64,000 nt of DNA, from NCBI RefSeq assembly GCF_001017175.1, contig NZ_LCYG01000015.1, positions 1-64,000 of the forward strand, read 5' to 3'. Each line of letters starts with the position of its first letter. The stretch's first letter is position 1. The stretch is from Microvirga vignae. GTDB lineage: Bacteria; Pseudomonadota; Alphaproteobacteria; Rhizobiales; Beijerinckiaceae. Positions 35,544-44,710 of the stretch are shown in pieces. A program made the translations under genes and the position numbers. The notes beneath the pieces were generated by a model that had not been told where the DNA came from, searched no databases, and worked only from the letters and a program-made list of their open reading frames with translations.

Positions 35544-36539
35544 TCACGGCCGTCGCGATCCGCCTGAAAGCCGGTACGCAGACGAGCCATTGACCGCGCC
35601 GGGCGGAAGCCGTCCGTTGAGGATGTCTGCAACCTGCTCGACCGTCTCTGCGGCTTGGTGCCATATGGCCGGCGCCGTGAGGCCGCCGATATGCGGGGTC
35701 GCAATCACGTCGTCGCGGCGCGCCAGCCGCGCAGGAGGCATCTGATTTTCCGCCGTTCCCACGTCGAGGGCGGCGCCTGCAATGAGACCCGCATCAAGAG
35801 CTGCTTCAAGGGCGATCTCGTCGACGAGTTCTCCACGAGATACGTTGATGAGAAAAGCCGTACGCTTCATCCGACGGAGTGCTTTTGCATCGATGAGATT
35901 CGTTGTCTCCGGCATGGCCGGCGCAAGGGGAACGAGGAAGTCGGCGCCGATGAGAAGCTCCTCCAGCGCCACCTGTTCGATCCCAGCATCGGGGCCGATT
36001 GTGACGTGGGGATCAAATACCAATACACGCATTCCCAAGGCCGCTGCGATCCCGCAGAGCCCTCGGCCGATGTGGCCATATCCAATCACGCCCAGAACAG
36101 AGCCCGAGAGCTGCCGTCCGACCTCCCGGCCCGGCTCCGTTTCGCGCCGATAGCGCTGTGCGGCCGATGTAATTCCGCGGGAGAGATCGATCATCAGACC
36201 AAGGGCCAGTTCAGCGACCGCAGGACCATAGCCAGCGCTGGCACGCGCCACCAGAACCCCGCTTGCCGAGGCGGCCTCCACATCCACGTTCCGGATGTCC
36301 ACATGACCACGAACGAAGGCGACAAGATTTGTGCTGAGCTCAAAGAGCCGCCTCTCGCCGCGTGTCCTGGAGTCTGCGACGATGACGGCGCAGTTCCTGG
36401 CGAGATCGACGAGTTCGTCCGTGGAGAGTGGCGCCTGTTTCTCATTGAGCACGACGTCACCGAGCAGCTGGAGTTTCGACAGAATTTCCGAGCCAAGGAA
36501 AAGGTCTCGATCGGCTGGTGTATGGGTAATCAAAATCAT
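35544..36539 (-). CDS. D-isomer-specific 2-hydroxyacid dehydrogenase
   Basis: This 331-residue NAD(P)-dependent enzyme interconverts a 2-hydroxy acid and a 2-keto acid. It shows VLGVIGYGHIGRGLCGIAAA (Rossmann GxGxxG, about residue 148), NVSRGELVDEIALEAAL (catalytic Arg, about 233), DVGTAENQMP (Glu) and ATPHIGGLTAP (His). Length matches the glycerate/phosphoglycerate dehydrogenase family. It is on the same strand as the catabolic island downstream of the acyl-CoA genes but is separated from them by almost 900 bases. The substrate is unknown. Confidence 0.87.
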   Translation of the reverse strand: MILITHTPADRDLFLGSEILSKLQLLGDVVLNEKQAPLSTDELVDLARNCAVIVADSRTRGERRLFELSTNLVAFVRGHVDIRNVDVEAASASGVLVARASAGYGPAVAELALGLMIDLSRGITSAAQRYRRETEPGREVGRQLSGSVLGVIGYGHIGRGLCGIAAALGMRVLVFDPHVTIGPDAGIEQVALEELLIGADFLVPLAPAMPETTNLIDAKALRRMKRTAFLINVSRGELVDEIALEAALDAGLIAGAALDVGTAENQMPPARLARRDDVIATPHIGGLTAPAIWHQAAETVEQVADILNGRLPPGAVNGSSAYRLSGGSRRP

Positions 36540-36660
36540 CTGATGCGCCTACTCCCGGCTAAGGACTTCAGGTGGGCCGATCAGAGCACTGTCGGTGCTG
36601 AAGAAGCGCTCGCTCCGGCTGGTTCCGACTGATCTGCAGAGCCCCGAAGGAACGCGGTAT

Positions 36661-36690
36661 CCAAGGATGCGTCATGTATAGCATCCTTGG
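36661..36690. promoter_or_regulatory. Perfect 10-base-arm inverted repeat upstream of the 2-hydroxyacid dehydrogenase
   Basis: CCAAGGATGC (36661-36670) and GCATCCTTGG (36681-36690) flank a 10-base AT-rich spacer. It lies 120 bases before the dehydrogenase start and next to an AT-rich tract, so an operator is more likely than a terminator. No protein is assigned. Confidence 0.45.
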
Positions 36691-37120
36691 CCAAAACATA
36701 ATATATTAAACATAGTGCGCGAACACATTTCGACCGGAGAAAGTCGTGAAAAGACTCTTTCATTTTCTTCTCCTGGCATTTGATGACTGTCATCGCAGCC
36801 TCGCTGAAGAAGGCTACGTCTTAGTCGTTGGCGCGGGTGTGTGTTCCGCAATTCAACCACTCGATCCGAAGAATAGTGGGAACTCCAGAGCAGGGGCGTC
36901 ACATCAAGCCAATGTGGCTGCAGCGAGCTCTCCAAACGCTGTTTCCGTGCGAGCACGCCCGCTCCAACTCTTTCTACATGCGCCATCGTCACATTAACTG
37001 CTGTCGTGTGGCATGAGGCGATCCCGTCAGCCCGAAAGTTCAGGCCGCGACACTGGCCGCAATTCTCCAGCCGGAGTCTCAATGAGCGCTATGCTGAGGT
37101 GAGGAGCGCTAGCGTCTTTA

Positions 37121-37260
37121 GAGCATCGGACGAGAAAAGTGGATCTGCACTTTTGGGGCTCATCCGATGCTTCCTCCTCTAGAGAGCGCATCGTTGATGC
37201 GGAACCGGAGGTCCGCGTCAGCGAAAACCGGATCCACTTTTCCGCACCAAACGATGCGCT
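37121..37260. repeat. Dispersed palindromic repeat, copy 1
   Basis: Two linked dyads are present: GAGCATCGGACGAGAAAAGTGG pairing loosely with CACTTTTGGGGCTCATCCGATGC (each quoted by its ends), then GCGCATCG ... CCACTTTTCCGC ... CGATGCGC. The same organisation occurs at 40760 and 62514. Each copy lies in a gap between genes. The family resembles palindromic intergenic elements common in Rhizobiales. Confidence 0.7.
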
Positions 37261-37428
37261 AGCCGGCGGGCCTGATTATGCCGGGCGAATGATCCGCTTT
37301 TTCCTTATGCTTGAGTGACGTGTCAGCGCCGCTCCAGGAGCGGTGCATCCAGGCGGCGACCTCCTCTCAACCCGTCGCACGCTGCCATATTGGCTCGATT
37401 GCAGACCCTATGGCCGGAACGACCTGAT

Positions 37429-38203
37429 CTAACTCCTGGCAAAGTTTGCTTTCTGTCTGTTCCTGAATGCATCGGCTCCAATCTTCACGTCCTGCGTCAT
37501 GCTGACGAACCCGCTGGCAAGAGCTTCAGCGGACGCTGCACCTCCCTCACCCTCTGCAAGGGCAATCAACATCTTGGTGGCCTCAACGGCCAATGGCGCC
37601 CGAGCAGCAATCTGGCTCGCCCACTCCTGTGCCGTCGCGCGCGCTGCGCCGGGCTCGGCGACACGGTCGACGATGCCGAGGGTCAAAGCTTCGGCTGCGG
37701 TGATGATCTCACCGCCGAGCGCAAGCCGCCGCACCGTCTGCGGGCCGTAGCGGCGGACCGCACGCTGAGTTCCCGACCATCCGGGGACGACACCGAGTGA
37801 CGTTTCCGGAAATCCCAATTTGACATGCGGCTCCGCGACCCTGAAGTCGCAGGCGGTAGCCAGTTCCAGTCCGCCTCCCAGCGCATGCCCCGACAGCACG
37901 GCAATGGTGGGCTGCCGCAGCTGTGCAAGTCGATCGAAAACACGGTGCCCGTATCGGATCCAGTCGAACTGGAATTGCAGTGGGTCCAGGGACGACCATG
38001 CGTCGATATCTCCGCCACCGCAGAAGCCCTTGCCTTCGCCGCAAACCAAGACGACCCTGACGTCCTGGTTCGCCTCCGCTCGATCCAGGGCCTCGTCCAA
38101 AGCGCGCAGCATGGGAATATCGAGCGCATTGAACTTTTCCGGCCTTCGCAGCGTCATGCCCCCCCACGACACCCTGACTCTCGAACGTGACAAGTTCCGC
38201 CAT
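37429..38203 (-). pseudogene. Enoyl-CoA hydratase/isomerase, frameshifted at a G7 tract
   Basis: A strong ribosome site (TTGGAGGA, 9 bases upstream) precedes ATG 38203, which reads MAELVTFESQGVVGG. A run of seven C on the plus strand (38159-38165) then breaks the frame. The neighbouring frame continues MTLRRPEKFNALDIPML, with GKGFCGGGDIDAW (oxyanion hole), GHALGGGLELATACDFRVAE, FPETSLGVVPGWSGTQ (catalytic Glu region) and a full crotonase end. Removing one G gives an intact protein of about 257 residues. So this is a fresh lesion, a slippage or phase-variable site, or a sequencing error. Function: hydration of an enoyl-CoA in the island's CoA-ester pathway. Confidence 0.82.
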
Positions 38204-38339
38204 TGGGCTGGTCCTCCAAGCTGGCTCTGTTGGCCTGTGTTGCGGTGACGCTGCGCGGTTCCGGACATATGCCAGGCTGTTCAGATCCCGCCGCGGCTGA
38301 GCCCGTCAGCTCATTGCCCTTACACGAATGCAGACGGCT

Positions 38340-39908
38340 CTATGAAAGGCCTCCTGGGACAGACGGACGCTCGACCGCGAGGCGCCGCAGCACATTCTTC
38401 GCGTATTTTCCGGTAGAGGTTTTTGGAATCTCGGTGACGAACTCGACCGACTTCGGCAGCTTGTAGCGGCTCAGGCTTCTGGCTGCATGCGCGACGATGT
38501 CTTCGTTCGTTAGAACAGCGCCTCCGCGTAAGACGATGACGGCATGGACGTGTTCGCCCCACTGCTCGTCCGGCAATCCAATCACGGCGACCTCTGCCAC
38601 GTCAGGGTGGCTTGCGATCGCGGCTTCCACCTCTGGCGAGAAGACTTTCGATCCTCCGGTAATCACCGTGTCCTTTTTGCGGTCGACGATATAAAGATAT
38701 TCCTCTTCGTCCATTCGGCCGAGGTCGCCCGTGTAGAGCCATCCGTTGCGCAGCAATTCACGGGTCTGCTGATCGTTCGCCCAATAGCCGGACGTATTCC
38801 AGGGAGCGCGTATCGCGACCTCGCCCACGGAACCTGTCTCAACCTCCCGCCCGTCGTCGCCGATGATCCGGATCTCCACTTCGGCGACAGCCCTGCCGCA
38901 GGACGCCAGGATATGCTGACGCGGCGTGCCGACCACATCGTGATCCTGCCAGTTCAAGGTCGTGGCCAGTGAGCATGTTTCGGTCATCCCGTAGGCCTGC
39001 ACGAAAACAGAACCGAATGCTTCCGTCAGCTGCTGGACACGGTGCGCCGGGATGGGCGCGGATCCGTAGCCGACAGTGCGTAACGAGCTGAGGTCGAAAC
39101 GTGTCCTGTCCGGCGAATCCAGCAGCCGGAACATCATCGTGGGAACGAGTTGGCAATGGCTGACGCGGTTGCGTTCGATGACCGAGAAGAACCGGGCCGC
39201 CTCGAAATTGCGAACCTCGTCGAAGACCACCGTACCGCCCATCATGAGCGTTGGTCCGGAACTGTGATTGACGACGCCAGTCGCGCTGTAGGGGAGAGAC
39301 ATCAGGAACCGCGTATGCTCATCGACCGCATACGCTTTCGCGAGAGCCAAGCCGTTATGCAAGGTCGCTCGATGGGAAATCTTGACACCTTTTGCGCGGC
39401 CAGTCGTTCCGCTCGTGTAGAGAATGCAGAACAGGCCATCGTCGTCAGCGTACGCAAGGCCACCTCCTTCACCGCGAACAATTAGGTCCTCATAGAGTTC
39501 GTACCCAGGTACTGGGGCTTGCGAGAGCGCGATCCAGCGCTGGATGGATCCGGCCCGATCGCGAATCCTTTCCACCAGAGCAAGATGCGCCGGCCCGACG
39601 ACAAAAATATGCGGCTTGCAGTCTTGAAGGATGGAGAGAACCTCGTGATCCGTCAGCCGGAAATCGATCGGAACGTATGTGAGACCCAGCTTTGCCGCTG
39701 TGATCATGATCTCATACGGTACATGACCATTATCACCGAGGAACGCGATGCGTTGTGGAGGAGTCGCTCCACCAACGAGGAACGAGCGGGCCAAGCGGTC
39801 GGTACGATCTTGAAGCTCGGCATAGGAAATCCGCCGTTCCCGATCAATGACAGCAACCTTCGTTGGCGTGCGGCGAGCATGTCGACGCGCAAAATCGCCG
39901 TAGTGCAA
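38340..39908 (-). CDS. AMP-dependent acyl-CoA synthetase/ligase
   Basis: This ANL-superfamily ligase (522 residues from the chosen start) activates a carboxylic acid to its CoA ester. It shows the P-loop CILYTSGTTGRAKGVKISH (about residue 160), VQAYGMTETCSLATT (about 295), GWLYTGDLGRMDEEEYLYIV (about 395) and the catalytic Lys in PKTSTGKYAKNVLRR. TTG 39908 follows GGGGAGGGG by a suitable distance and gives HYGDFARRHARRTPTK, the usual family start. The longer ATG 39962 frame runs into the AT-rich divergent promoter. The gene is divergent from the FCD-GntR regulator and precedes the frameshifted hydratase. The acid is unknown. Confidence 0.88.
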   Translation of the reverse strand: MHYGDFARRHARRTPTKVAVIDRERRISYAELQDRTDRLARSFLVGGATPPQRIAFLGDNGHVPYEIMITAAKLGLTYVPIDFRLTDHEVLSILQDCKPHIFVVGPAHLALVERIRDRAGSIQRWIALSQAPVPGYELYEDLIVRGEGGGLAYADDDGLFCILYTSGTTGRAKGVKISHRATLHNGLALAKAYAVDEHTRFLMSLPYSATGVVNHSSGPTLMMGGTVVFDEVRNFEAARFFSVIERNRVSHCQLVPTMMFRLLDSPDRTRFDLSSLRTVGYGSAPIPAHRVQQLTEAFGSVFVQAYGMTETCSLATTLNWQDHDVVGTPRQHILASCGRAVAEVEIRIIGDDGREVETGSVGEVAIRAPWNTSGYWANDQQTRELLRNGWLYTGDLGRMDEEEYLYIVDRKKDTVITGGSKVFSPEVEAAIASHPDVAEVAVIGLPDEQWGEHVHAVIVLRGGAVLTNEDIVAHAARSLSRYKLPKSVEFVTEIPKTSTGKYAKNVLRRLAVERPSVPGGLS

Positions 39909-39939
39909 AAGCCCCTCCCCAAAGTCGACACTAGCCCTC

Positions 39940-39975
39940 TCGAAAAAAATATTATATATCAAAAATTATATGAAA
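39940..39975. promoter_or_regulatory. AT-rich divergent promoter region between ligase and GntR regulator
   Basis: This short segment (AAAAAAATATTATATATC then AAAAATTATATG) is far more AT-rich than its surroundings and separates the two divergent genes. It contains -10-like elements on both strands and imperfect TATAT dyads. The GntR protein probably binds here. No defined operator can be named. Confidence 0.45.
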
Positions 39976-39986
39976 GGAAGCATACT

Positions 39987-40685
39987 GTGACGACTGCTAT
40001 CCAACCCTTACAGCACGCTGCTCTGAGCGATGTCGCGTTCAACGAGATCCGACGGAGAATCATCTCTCTGCAATTCCAGCCGGGCATGCGCCTCAACATC
40101 GATCGGCTTGCCAAGGAACTGGGCATTAGCCCCACGCCCCTGCGGGAAGCACTGAACCGGCTAGCGGCATTGAAGCTGATTCGTGTGGAGGCGTATAAGG
40201 GCTTCTCGGTAGAGCCACTGCTCGATCCGATTCAGCTATCGAACCTGGCCGCAGTCCGGCGCCTGCTGGAAAGCTATGCTCTTGAACGCTTCTCTGGCGC
40301 GCCCGACCCCAAGATTCTGGCCGCATTGCATGACGACGTGAAGCAAATGGAGAAGCTGGCGAAGGGACGGTCCTTCGACGGCATTGTGTTCAACGAGATG
40401 GATCGTCGATTCCACGAACGCATCGTCGCGGCAGCGAACAACGAGGTTCTTCTCGACAGCTATAAGGCGTTGAATGTGCACATCCAGATCGCTCGCCTGT
40501 TCCAGCAGAGAGCCGCCAAACACGCACTGGCGGCCAATCTTGAACACCGTCGCCTGATCGATGCACTGGAGCGTGCAGATACACAAGGCAGCCTGGAGGC
40601 ACTGCGCATCCATCTCGACAACGGCCTGGAACGTTTGGTCACGCTTATCCGCGACCGGACGCAAGCCCCCATTCCGGTAGGGTAA
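39987..40685 (+). CDS. GntR family (FCD domain) transcriptional regulator
   Basis: The 232-residue regulator has an N-terminal winged helix (FNEIRRRIISLQFQPGMRLN; LAKELGISPTPLREALNRLA, residues about 45-65). A C-terminal all-helical FCD domain shows metal-site-like DRRFHERIVAAANNEVLL (about 135) and EHRRLIDALERAD (about 190). The FCD type usually senses organic acids. GTG 39987 follows AAAGGAAG by 7 bases; the frame is open far upstream inside the antisense of the ligase gene, which is not coding. It is the likely regulator of the catabolic island. Confidence 0.87.
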   Translation: MTTAIQPLQHAALSDVAFNEIRRRIISLQFQPGMRLNIDRLAKELGISPTPLREALNRLAALKLIRVEAYKGFSVEPLLDPIQLSNLAAVRRLLESYALERFSGAPDPKILAALHDDVKQMEKLAKGRSFDGIVFNEMDRRFHERIVAAANNEVLLDSYKALNVHIQIARLFQQRAAKHALAANLEHRRLIDALERADTQGSLEALRIHLDNGLERLVTLIRDRTQAPIPVG

Positions 40686-40759
40686 GGAAAGCGGGACCAG
40701 CCACGATCCGGAGGAGCGTTCGCTCGCAGAGCTCGCCGCGGTCCGTGCGAAGAAGCTAA

Positions 40760-40887
40760 AGCATCGGGCCCAAAAGTGGAGTCCATTTTTGGGCCCGATG
40801 CTCATTTCTTAAAGCAGCGCATCGTGAGACGCGGAAAACCGGGTCCGCTTTTCACTGCCGCGGCCCTTCGGGTCCGCACGATGCGCG
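40760..40887. repeat. Dispersed palindromic repeat, copy 2
   Basis: The first dyad is perfect over 15 bases: GCATCGGGCCCAAAA (40761-40775) and TTTTGGGCCCGATGC (40787-40801). The second spans GCGCATCGTG to CGCACGATGCGC. It lies in the gap between the convergent GntR and MaoC genes and could end transcription of both. Confidence 0.7.
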
Positions 40888-40969
40888 AGGTGGCATGATC
40901 ACCAGCGTGCTCGGGCGCAGCCAGGATCCGCCGCACCGGTCATGCCCCTCATCGGGCCCCTACCCGGCT

Positions 40970-41452
40970 TCACGACCAACGCGCCTGACCGACTTGACTG
41001 GCCTCGATACGTGGGCCGAGGAGAATGTGCGTGCAGGCGCATACAACCTTCTCATCGGTCGTCACGATTTCATAGAGAATATCGTAAAGCATCTTATCGG
41101 GGTCTTTCGGGTATGGCCGCAGGCCCTGCACAGTCTGGCGTACGCGGATCGTATCGCCCGGTTTGACGGCCGACAGGAAGCGCACCCTTTCATAGCCGTA
41201 CGAAACATCAAGTGGGAACGGGCGCGCAATATCGGCAAGCGCCGACGCTACGCTCATCACCAGCATCCCATGCGCTATCACCCCGCCGTACGGCGTCTCG
41301 CGCATGGCATGATCGTCGGCATGCGCGACGCTGTAATCGCCGGACACCCCGCAGAAATTGATGATGTCAGCCTCGGTGATGGTACGGCGACCACTCTCGA
41401 AGGGGATGCCTTTCAAGGCTTCCTCGGTGCTGATCGGTTTTGCCGGCTTCAT
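40970..41452 (-). CDS. MaoC-like dehydratase (island copy A)
   Basis: This 160-residue hot-dog-fold protein carries the hydratase motif FCGVSGDYSVAHADDHAM (about residues 33-50; Asp and His catalytic pair), YGGVIAHGMLVMSVAS and RVRFLSAVKPGDTI. MaoC proteins hydrate enoyl-CoA esters. It is the last gene of the twelve-gene island operon, 13 bases after the acyl-CoA dehydrogenase. It could replace the frameshifted crotonase for the hydration step. A second MaoC gene lies at 54636 at the island's other edge. Confidence 0.87.
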   Translation of the reverse strand: MKPAKPISTEEALKGIPFESGRRTITEADIINFCGVSGDYSVAHADDHAMRETPYGGVIAHGMLVMSVASALADIARPFPLDVSYGYERVRFLSAVKPGDTIRVRQTVQGLRPYPKDPDKMLYDILYEIVTTDEKVVCACTHILLGPRIEASQVGQARWS

Positions 41453-41465
41453 GTCGCTGTCCTTC

Positions 41466-42620
41466 TCAATCGCTCACGACAGCACGCGCGATGATCGAGC
41501 GCTGAATCTCGTTCGTGCCTTCGTAGATCTGCGTAATCTTGGAGTCACGCATGAAACGCTCGACGTCGAGGTGCCGGCTGAAGCCAATGCCGCCATGAGC
41601 CTGGACAGCGAAGGTGCTTGCTTCCATGGCGATGTCGGAGGCGAGGAGCTTCGCAGATGAAGCCTCGGCCACGGGATCCCGCCCAAGATCATATTCCGAG
41701 CACGCGCGCGCCAGCAGGCTTTCGACAGCCAGCAGCCGCGCCGCGAACTCGCCAACCCTGAACTTCGTGTTCTGGAAATCCCAGATCCGCTTCCCGAACT
41801 GCTTGCGCTCGTGAGTATAGTCCACAGCCCGCCGTAGCGCTCCGCGCGCGAGGCCGATAGCCAGCGAGGCCACGAGGATGCGGCCGAACGAGAGCGCCTG
41901 CACGGTCTGCCTGAATCCACCTCCCGGTACGCCGACGACCTGACTCTCGGGCACGAAGACGTCATTGAAGAACAAGGAGGCAGTCGCGAGGCCGCGCATA
42001 CCCATCAAGTCTTCGTTCTTCCCACGACTGAACCCCTCGCTCGCGGTGTCGACGAGCAGGCCGATCAGTCCGTCGCTCGATTCGCCCGGAAGACGGGCCA
42101 GGACCATGACGCGATCACAGACACCGCCTTTGGTGATCCAGATTTTTTCACCATTGATCCTGTAGCCACCCCCGACGGGGGTGGCGCTGGTGCGCAGGCT
42201 GCGCAGATCGCTACCGGACGTCGGCTCGGTGAGCGCCATGGCCGGCACCAGAGAGCCATCCGCATAGCCACGGATCACATCATCGAACTTGCCATCGCCG
42301 TATGCATAAAGGTAATTCGCCGCGATGCCTGCCGAGACAATGGCATTGCCGATGGTGCCGCTTTCCTGTGCCACCATCATGATCATGCGGCAGTAGTCGT
42401 AGGTCGGAAGCCCGATGCCGCCGAGATCGACCGGCAGGCGCGGCGCAAGGCAGCCCGCCGCGCCCAGCTGCCTGTAGAGGGCGCGGGGAAACTCGGCCGT
42501 ACGGTCAAGTTCCACCGCATGAGCACGGATCGGCCCTTCGGCCAATTTCTGAACGACATCGAAAACAGCGGCGGCATCCTCCGCGTGATTTTTCTCCCAG
42601 TAGGGAATATTCAAGGGCAT
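41466..42620 (-). CDS. Acyl-CoA dehydrogenase
   Basis: The 384-residue FAD enzyme has the family marks AMALTEPTSGSDLRSLRTSA (flavin/substrate loop, about residue 127), GEKIWITKGG, HERKQFGKRIWDFQNTKF (about 270) and the C-terminal AVQAHGGIGFSRHLDVERFM, then QIYEGTNEIQRS with the usual catalytic Glu. It introduces the alpha-beta double bond into an acyl-CoA. It starts 4 bases after the CoA transferase stop and leads into MaoC, matching a dehydrogenation-hydration sequence. Confidence 0.93.
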   Translation of the reverse strand: MPLNIPYWEKNHAEDAAAVFDVVQKLAEGPIRAHAVELDRTAEFPRALYRQLGAAGCLAPRLPVDLGGIGLPTYDYCRMIMMVAQESGTIGNAIVSAGIAANYLYAYGDGKFDDVIRGYADGSLVPAMALTEPTSGSDLRSLRTSATPVGGGYRINGEKIWITKGGVCDRVMVLARLPGESSDGLIGLLVDTASEGFSRGKNEDLMGMRGLATASLFFNDVFVPESQVVGVPGGGFRQTVQALSFGRILVASLAIGLARGALRRAVDYTHERKQFGKRIWDFQNTKFRVGEFAARLLAVESLLARACSEYDLGRDPVAEASSAKLLASDIAMEASTFAVQAHGGIGFSRHLDVERFMRDSKITQIYEGTNEIQRSIIARAVVSD

Positions 42621-42624
42621 TGTC

Positions 42625-43920
42625 CTACTCCATAGGTTTTCTCACACCGACGACGCCCTCGTTCTGGAAGGCACGGATATCGGCAGTCGCGAAGCCAAGT
42701 TCTGCCAGGATGTCGGCGCTGTTCTCTCCGGGGAACGGCGCGTCGTCGCCCGGGCCGGACAGCGTAGAGGTTTCGGTCGTAATCGGGATACGGAGCACGT
42801 CCACCGGGCTGGGTCCGGGGACATTGACGACCAAGCCACGATGCACCACTTGCGGGTCGTCGCGAAAACCCGGTCCAGCGGCGCGAACAGGCTCCGCCCA
42901 AACGCCGGCAGGGGCGAAGATCTCCATCCATTCCGCGCAGGATTTGCGCGCTATCACCCTCGCAATCTTTGCACGTGTTTCATTGCGAAGCGCGAAAGTC
43001 TCCTCCGATGCCATGTCCAGTGGCACATCGATCCGCTCGACGGAAGCCAGGCACGCCGCCAGTTTGCCCATGTCGTTGGTCGATATGGCCAGGTAACCGT
43101 CAGTCGTTGCGTAGACGCCGTACGGCGCATGGTGATAGGGATCCGCCAGATTGCCGTCGCCGCGGATCATCGGCGCATTCGAATTCAGCGAATAGGCCGC
43201 AGGTTCGAATTGCAGATGAAATGCGGAGGCGAGGAGATCGACTGCGATCTTCTGACCCTTTCCGGTCGCCCGCTGCTGGATCAGCGCGGCACAGCAACCA
43301 AGGGCGAGAAGAGTGCCCGAGTGAACGTCAATCAGCGCACATCCCAAGGGCACCGGCGGGTCTTCCCGCCTGCCTTGCAGATACATGAAACCCGACATCG
43401 CCTGAACCAGAAGATCCTGTCCGGGACGATGGCGGTACGGCCCATCCTCGCCGTACCCCGACGCCGCCCCATAGACCAGCTTCGGAAAACGTGGGGCAAG
43501 CTCGTCGTAGCCGAAGCCCAGGCGCTCCATCACGCCAGGGCGAAAATTGTGCGTCAGGATATCGGTGGTCTCCAGGAGCTTGTGGATGATCTCCTTCGCT
43601 CGAGGGTCCTTCAGATTGATTGCGAGGCTGCGTTTGCCACGGTTGACAGTGAGATCCAGGACCGTGCGCCCGTTGACCCACTGTCCGCGGCCCGTCAGCT
43701 TCCGCTCGACCGAACCGTCGAGAGGCTCGATCTTGATGACATCGGCGCCCAACTCGCTCAGCAGCAGCGACGCGAGCGGCCCTTGCAGCATATGCTCGAA
43801 GCAGATTGCCCGCACCCCGGCGAGCGGCCCCTGCTTCGTTGACGCGGTTCCAGCCGCAACACGCTCGACGTGCCCATCCATGTTCCGATCCATTCGTGCT
43901 TGTTCGGCTATTCCTGCCAT
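42625..43920 (-). CDS. CaiB/BaiF family (class III) CoA transferase
   Basis: This 431-residue CoA transferase shows GPLAGVRAICFEHMLQGPLA near the start, LLSELGADVIKIEPL, NRGKRSLAINLKDP, and the catalytic Asp in RPGQDLLVQAMSGFMYL (about residue 172). It moves CoA between carboxylates, commonly from succinyl-CoA or a product CoA ester. It overlaps the epimerase gene by 13 bases if the first ATG (43920) is used; ATGs at 43893 and 43881 are alternatives. In the island it offers an activation route parallel to the acyl-CoA ligase. Confidence 0.92.
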   Translation of the reverse strand: MAGIAEQARMDRNMDGHVERVAAGTASTKQGPLAGVRAICFEHMLQGPLASLLLSELGADVIKIEPLDGSVERKLTGRGQWVNGRTVLDLTVNRGKRSLAINLKDPRAKEIIHKLLETTDILTHNFRPGVMERLGFGYDELAPRFPKLVYGAASGYGEDGPYRHRPGQDLLVQAMSGFMYLQGRREDPPVPLGCALIDVHSGTLLALGCCAALIQQRATGKGQKIAVDLLASAFHLQFEPAAYSLNSNAPMIRGDGNLADPYHHAPYGVYATTDGYLAISTNDMGKLAACLASVERIDVPLDMASEETFALRNETRAKIARVIARKSCAEWMEIFAPAGVWAEPVRAAGPGFRDDPQVVHRGLVVNVPGPSPVDVLRIPITTETSTLSGPGDDAPFPGENSADILAELGFATADIRAFQNEGVVGVRKPME

Positions 43921-44705
43921 CCGGCGAAGTGATAGCCCTTCGGTTCATAGCCCCGTGCCTTGGCGATCTCCTCGGCATCGTCCTGAGGCTCGTAGCCGAG
44001 ATCCCGCTTGGCCAGGTCGATCGATATGAACCGGCGGGTATTGCGCGAGACGCCGCCGTACAGGCCGAATTTCACGGTGCTTGCGAGCGCCTTCTCGCAG
44101 AGCTGGATGAGATCGCGGTCGCTCATCCAGGTGGACCATATCCGCTCGTTCTGCATGATTTCGTCGATGTTCTGGAATCCGGTGGTTCCAATTCTCAGAC
44201 AGGCAGCGGTCATCTGACTGCCTGGACGATGGACATACCACCGTGTCAGAACCTCGCCGTGCACTTTCGAGGCGCCGTAATGGCTATCGGCCCACACAGT
44301 CGTATTTTCATCGAACTCTCGCTGTGGCGGGAGCTGGTCCGAAAAACGCTCATGCCCGCCTATGGCATGGTTCGAGCTGGCATAGACGAAGCGCTTGACG
44401 CCGTGCTCGCGCGCGGCGTCGAGAACATAGGTCGTCCCAAGGATATTGACCTTCGCGATCAGTTCCGGTTCGGCCTCGACCGAGATGGCCGCGAGGTGCA
44501 GCACGGCGTCGATGCCCCGCACTGCCTCGTTGACCTGCTCGCGACTGGTCACGTCGCAGGGCACAGCCGTCAGACCCTGGGCCTCGATCTTTTCGCGACC
44601 GGCCTGGTTGCTGTAACCGCAGCGAATCTCCCAGGAGGCAGCCAGCGGCTTGCATACGACCTTTCCGATGCGGCCGGCCGCCCCCGTGACAAGCAATCTC
44701 CGCAT
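43908..44705 (-). CDS. NAD-dependent epimerase/dehydratase, uronate dehydrogenase-like
   Basis: This 265-residue extended SDR has the NAD motif RRLLVTGAAGRIGKVVCKPL (residue 2), AVLHLAAISVEAEP, FVYASSNHAIGGHERFSDQL (about 108) and the active-site YGASKVHGE (about 145). Length and the SSNHAIG region fit uronate dehydrogenases, which oxidise glucuronate or galacturonate to the aldaric lactone. Gene neighbours include a GH88 hydrolase and a sugar-acid-type aldolase, which agrees with a uronate intermediate, though this remains an inference. Confidence 0.82.
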   Translation of the reverse strand: MRRLLVTGAAGRIGKVVCKPLAASWEIRCGYSNQAGREKIEAQGLTAVPCDVTSREQVNEAVRGIDAVLHLAAISVEAEPELIAKVNILGTTYVLDAAREHGVKRFVYASSNHAIGGHERFSDQLPPQREFDENTTVWADSHYGASKVHGEVLTRWYVHRPGSQMTAACLRIGTTGFQNIDEIMQNERIWSTWMSDRDLIQLCEKALASTVKFGLYGGVSRNTRRFISIDLAKRDLGYEPQDDAEEIAKARGYEPKGYHFAGWQE

Positions 44706-44710
44706 CGATC

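Larger units (their letters stand above)
36540..37428. other. 889-base gap with hairpin and palindromic repeat, no gene recognised
   Basis: Frames across it (the longest is on the minus strand, 36672-37082) show no recognisable family and no good ribosome binding site. The gap holds a perfect hairpin at 36661-36690, an AT-rich TAATATATTA tract near 36708 that may be a promoter, and one copy of the dispersed palindromic repeat at 37121-37260. Confidence 0.5.

Noticed and set aside
36672-37082. A 136-residue minus-strand frame as a gene
   Set aside because: No recognised domain, Cys/Arg-rich composition typical of shadow frames, no ribosome binding site, and it crosses a hairpin.
37121-37260. 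A CRISPR array or insertion sequence
   Set aside because: There is a single paired-palindrome unit here, no regular spacers and no transposase gene; the other copies are kilobases away.
39519-39986. The upstream extension of the FCD-GntR frame as part of the regulator
   Set aside because: It lies antisense to the ligase gene and crosses the AT-rich promoter; a GTG with a good ribosome site begins the winged helix at 39987.
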